Part shown: positions 61,960 to 64,000 of the stretch, piece after piece
How the letters are laid out: each line of letters opens with the position of its first letter
Position numbering within the stretch: the stretch's first letter is position 1
Origin: Nepenthes gracilis
Taxonomy: Eukaryota > Streptophyta > Magnoliopsida > Caryophyllales > Nepenthaceae
NCBI GenBank assembly: GCA_033239525.1
Contig: BSYO01000024.1
Coordinates: 12,271,268-12,335,267 of the forward strand
Direction: 5' to 3'
DNA length: 64,000 nucleotides
The notes under the pieces: generated by a model
The model's database searches: none
Seen by the model: only the letters and a program-made list of their open reading frames with translations
What the model was told of the DNA's origin: nothing
Position numbers and translations under genes: made by a program

Positions 61960-64000
61960 TTATGAGGAGGTTAGCCAAAAAATATTTATCATTTTTCAAG
62001 GCATTAAAAGTATTAAAGACAAATGGTTTTCGGTAGACGAATGAGTACTAACAAACGTTCCAAGATTTAAAAGAATATTTAGTACATTCATCTTTATTAA
62101 CTCGTCATATAAAGGATGCACAATTATATCTTTATCGGGCCATTTCAAAAATACCTCTGAATGCTGTCCTGGTCAAGGAAAAGTAAAAGGTATAAGGACA
62201 GGTATACTATGCTAATAAAATCCTAACAGATACAGAGACTTAGTATACATAAATAGAGAAGACTGCTTTAACCTTAATTTTTGTTGTAAAAAAATTTTGA
62301 CCACATTTTGGGGCCCTTAAAATTGTGGTCATTACAAATAAACTTTTAAAAGAATTTTATGAAATCCAAAAGTATTTTGACTCTTAATCAAATGATCAAT
62401 TAAGTTGAATAAGTTAGACATAGAGTTTTGAATTTGATCTTTCATAAAAGGTCAAACCATTGTAAATTTTATTATTAAAATGGCAACCCTAATCTCATAA
62501 GAAAAAATCGAACCATTGAAGGTCTCACTAGATGTGTTGCCATCCATGTAGATATTGCACGTTAACGGATCATTTTCTCAAACAAGCAGTATCGTTGAGA
62601 TAGTGTTGACCTCACTTGAAGCAATTGGGATAAAATATTTAATTACATTCGGGTTTCTATCCACCAATAACGTGGCTGATTTGAAGCACTGCTATCCCAA
62701 TTAAAGTTAGCCAAGGAATATTTTTTCAAAAAGTTAACTATTTATAATGATTTCGAATTAGTCGTCAATTAAATATTGGCTAATTTTGAAATAACCAATC
62801 TAGAACTAGCTAAATATCCCTATAAGGTTCAAAATGCCTTATCATTCCTTGGTAACTTTGAGATTATCCATATCTCTAAAAAAAAATAATTGAATTGATG
62901 ATCATCTTTCCAAAATAGTAATATTTGATTGTCTAAAATAATATTTTGGGGACTTGGAGAGATACTCCAGAGACCAAGTATTAATGAATAAGATAATATT
63001 CTCAAAGTGACTAATGAAAAAATTTGGATGAATCCACATTTAAAATACTTTCAAAGCAAAACACTTTCGAGTGATCCAGCAAGGTGAAGCGAATCTAAAA
63101 AGCTACAGATCGGTACACCATTATGGACAAAGTATTGTATATAAGGGGGCTATTCAATACTCTATATGCATTGTTTGACTCTAACAAAAGCTAATTATAG
63201 TATTAAAGAAGTATATCTCGCCATATGTGGAGCGCATATAGAAAAAAAGTTTAGCCTTTAAAATTATGAGACAATATTATTATTAGTTAATTATGAAAAA
63301 TGATGCAATGTAGTTTGGAGAATAATATGAGTTGTCAAATCCATAACAGTGTTTCCAAACAACCCAACACATAACTTCAAGCTTTATAGACTCTTTGGCC
63401 ATTTGTACAATAGGAGGTGGACAAATTAAGTACGTATTTGCTTGAGACGGGTCAAAAAAAAGTTATTATCATTGCAGTTGACTATTTGATGAAGTTGGTA
63501 GAAACTTCTCTTTTGACCAAGATTATAGAGTAAACTACAACAAAATTTATGTACTAAAATATTATTTGTTAATTTAGAATACCGAAGGTTATAGTAACTA
63601 ACAATAATATTCAATTCTTAAGAAAAATATTCATGAAATATTGTAAAGACTTTGATATTTAATTAGTTCATATATTAATCTCACACATCAATGACTGATC
63701 TTTAATGAGACAATTTATTTTAACACCTTATCTATTAAACGTGCTGACTTAAATGAGTAGTTATTATGTAAGTTCAATGAAACCAAATGACCTTAAGGTC
63801 GGTCATATACCCAAAATTGTATAAAACTCAAGATCCTAACATCCAAGCGTTCAATACTCTTTTAAAAGGTCAAGTATCCAGTGGGTTGAGGTCAATGAAG
63901 ACTCGGCCATTAATAGTCACACAACCTATTAAACTTAGGGATGCTATATATGTATAAATGATAATAAATCATTCTATGAAATATATACGATCAGTTTTAT
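61960..64000 (+). pseudogene. Tat-like gypsy pol relic (RNase H and integrase), runs off window
   Basis: Plus-strand frames, broken by many stops, follow the order of plant Tat pol. The RT-RNase H connection reads FFKALKVLKTNGF, then QTFQDLKEYLVHSSLL. Next comes the Tat-specific second RNase H (ILHVNGSFSQTSS with IVEIVLTS, about 62550-62620, then a VADLKH zone). The integrase zinc-binding lead-in follows (KANYSIKEVYLAICGAHIE, about 63190), then an integrase core segment (IIIAVDYLMKLVE, about 63470). The catalytic DNGTQF position reads NNNIQF. The element is dead and oriented opposite to the nitrate reductase gene. Confidence 0.75.

Larger units (their letters stand above)
59783..64000 (-). 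other. Possible nitrate reductase intron or upstream DNA filled with repeats
   Basis: No sequence resembling the molybdenum domain of nitrate reductase was found on the minus strand between the exon at 59782 and the window end. The interval contains an LTR with an internal duplication (about 59885-61053) and decayed Tat-like pol sequence (about 61960-64000), both on the opposite strand from the gene. Confidence 0.45.

Overview
The window is nuclear DNA of a flowering plant, most likely a eudicot. It is AT-rich, its genes have spliced GT-AG introns, and the recognisable proteins are plant types (a HAM-class MYST acetyltransferase, nitrate reductase, a DUF1644 zinc-finger protein). Much of the space between and inside genes is decayed LTR retrotransposons, solo LTRs, MITE-like elements and SINE relics. 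I cannot name the species. There is no bacterial-style operon, CRISPR array or phage. I found no previously undescribed biological system; the most notable content is how transposable elements sit in and around four genes.

Layout. 1-3.6 kb: possible 5' leader of a gene lying left of the window, then AT-rich intergenic DNA with a duplicated repeat. 3,665-18,176 (minus): complete nine-exon HAM-type MYST histone acetyltransferase gene (443 aa). Its intron 6 is 7.7 kb because it holds a 5.96-kb degenerate Ty3/gypsy chromovirus-type retrotransposon (6,330-12,287) in the same orientation as the gene. 18,680-19,613: solo LTR about 0.5 kb upstream of that gene, also on the minus strand. 19.6-24.0 kb: AT-rich intergenic DNA with a fold-back element. 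24,343-30,244 (minus): five-exon gene for a 570-aa low-complexity protein whose motif order resembles animal vasculin (GPBP1); its introns contain three SINE relics and a probable solo LTR. 31.4-35.1 kb: intergenic, with a tandem duplication and a MITE-like element. 35.15-43.3 kb (plus): DUF1644 gene with one 330-aa coding exon and a probable 6.5-kb intron in its leader, carrying a hAT-type and a Tourist-type MITE.

43.3-57.3 kb: a retrotransposon graveyard. A 0.93-kb solo LTR (45,530-49,142) is split by a nested 2.7-kb solo LTR (46,232-48,907). Then come an LTR-like block (about 50.2-51.2 kb) and a dead Tat-like gypsy element (about 51.25-57.28 kb), itself split by an inverted 2.5-kb solo LTR (52,065-54,608) of the same family as the nested one. 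57,829-59,782 (minus): the last two exons of nitrate reductase (hinge, cytochrome b5, FAD and NADH domains). Its molybdenum-domain exons are not in the window. Upstream lie an LTR with an internal 438-bp duplication and a decayed Tat-like pol region that runs off the window end.

Exon boundaries, target-site duplications and LTR ends were read by eye. No alignments or database searches were run, so family names rest on motif recognition.
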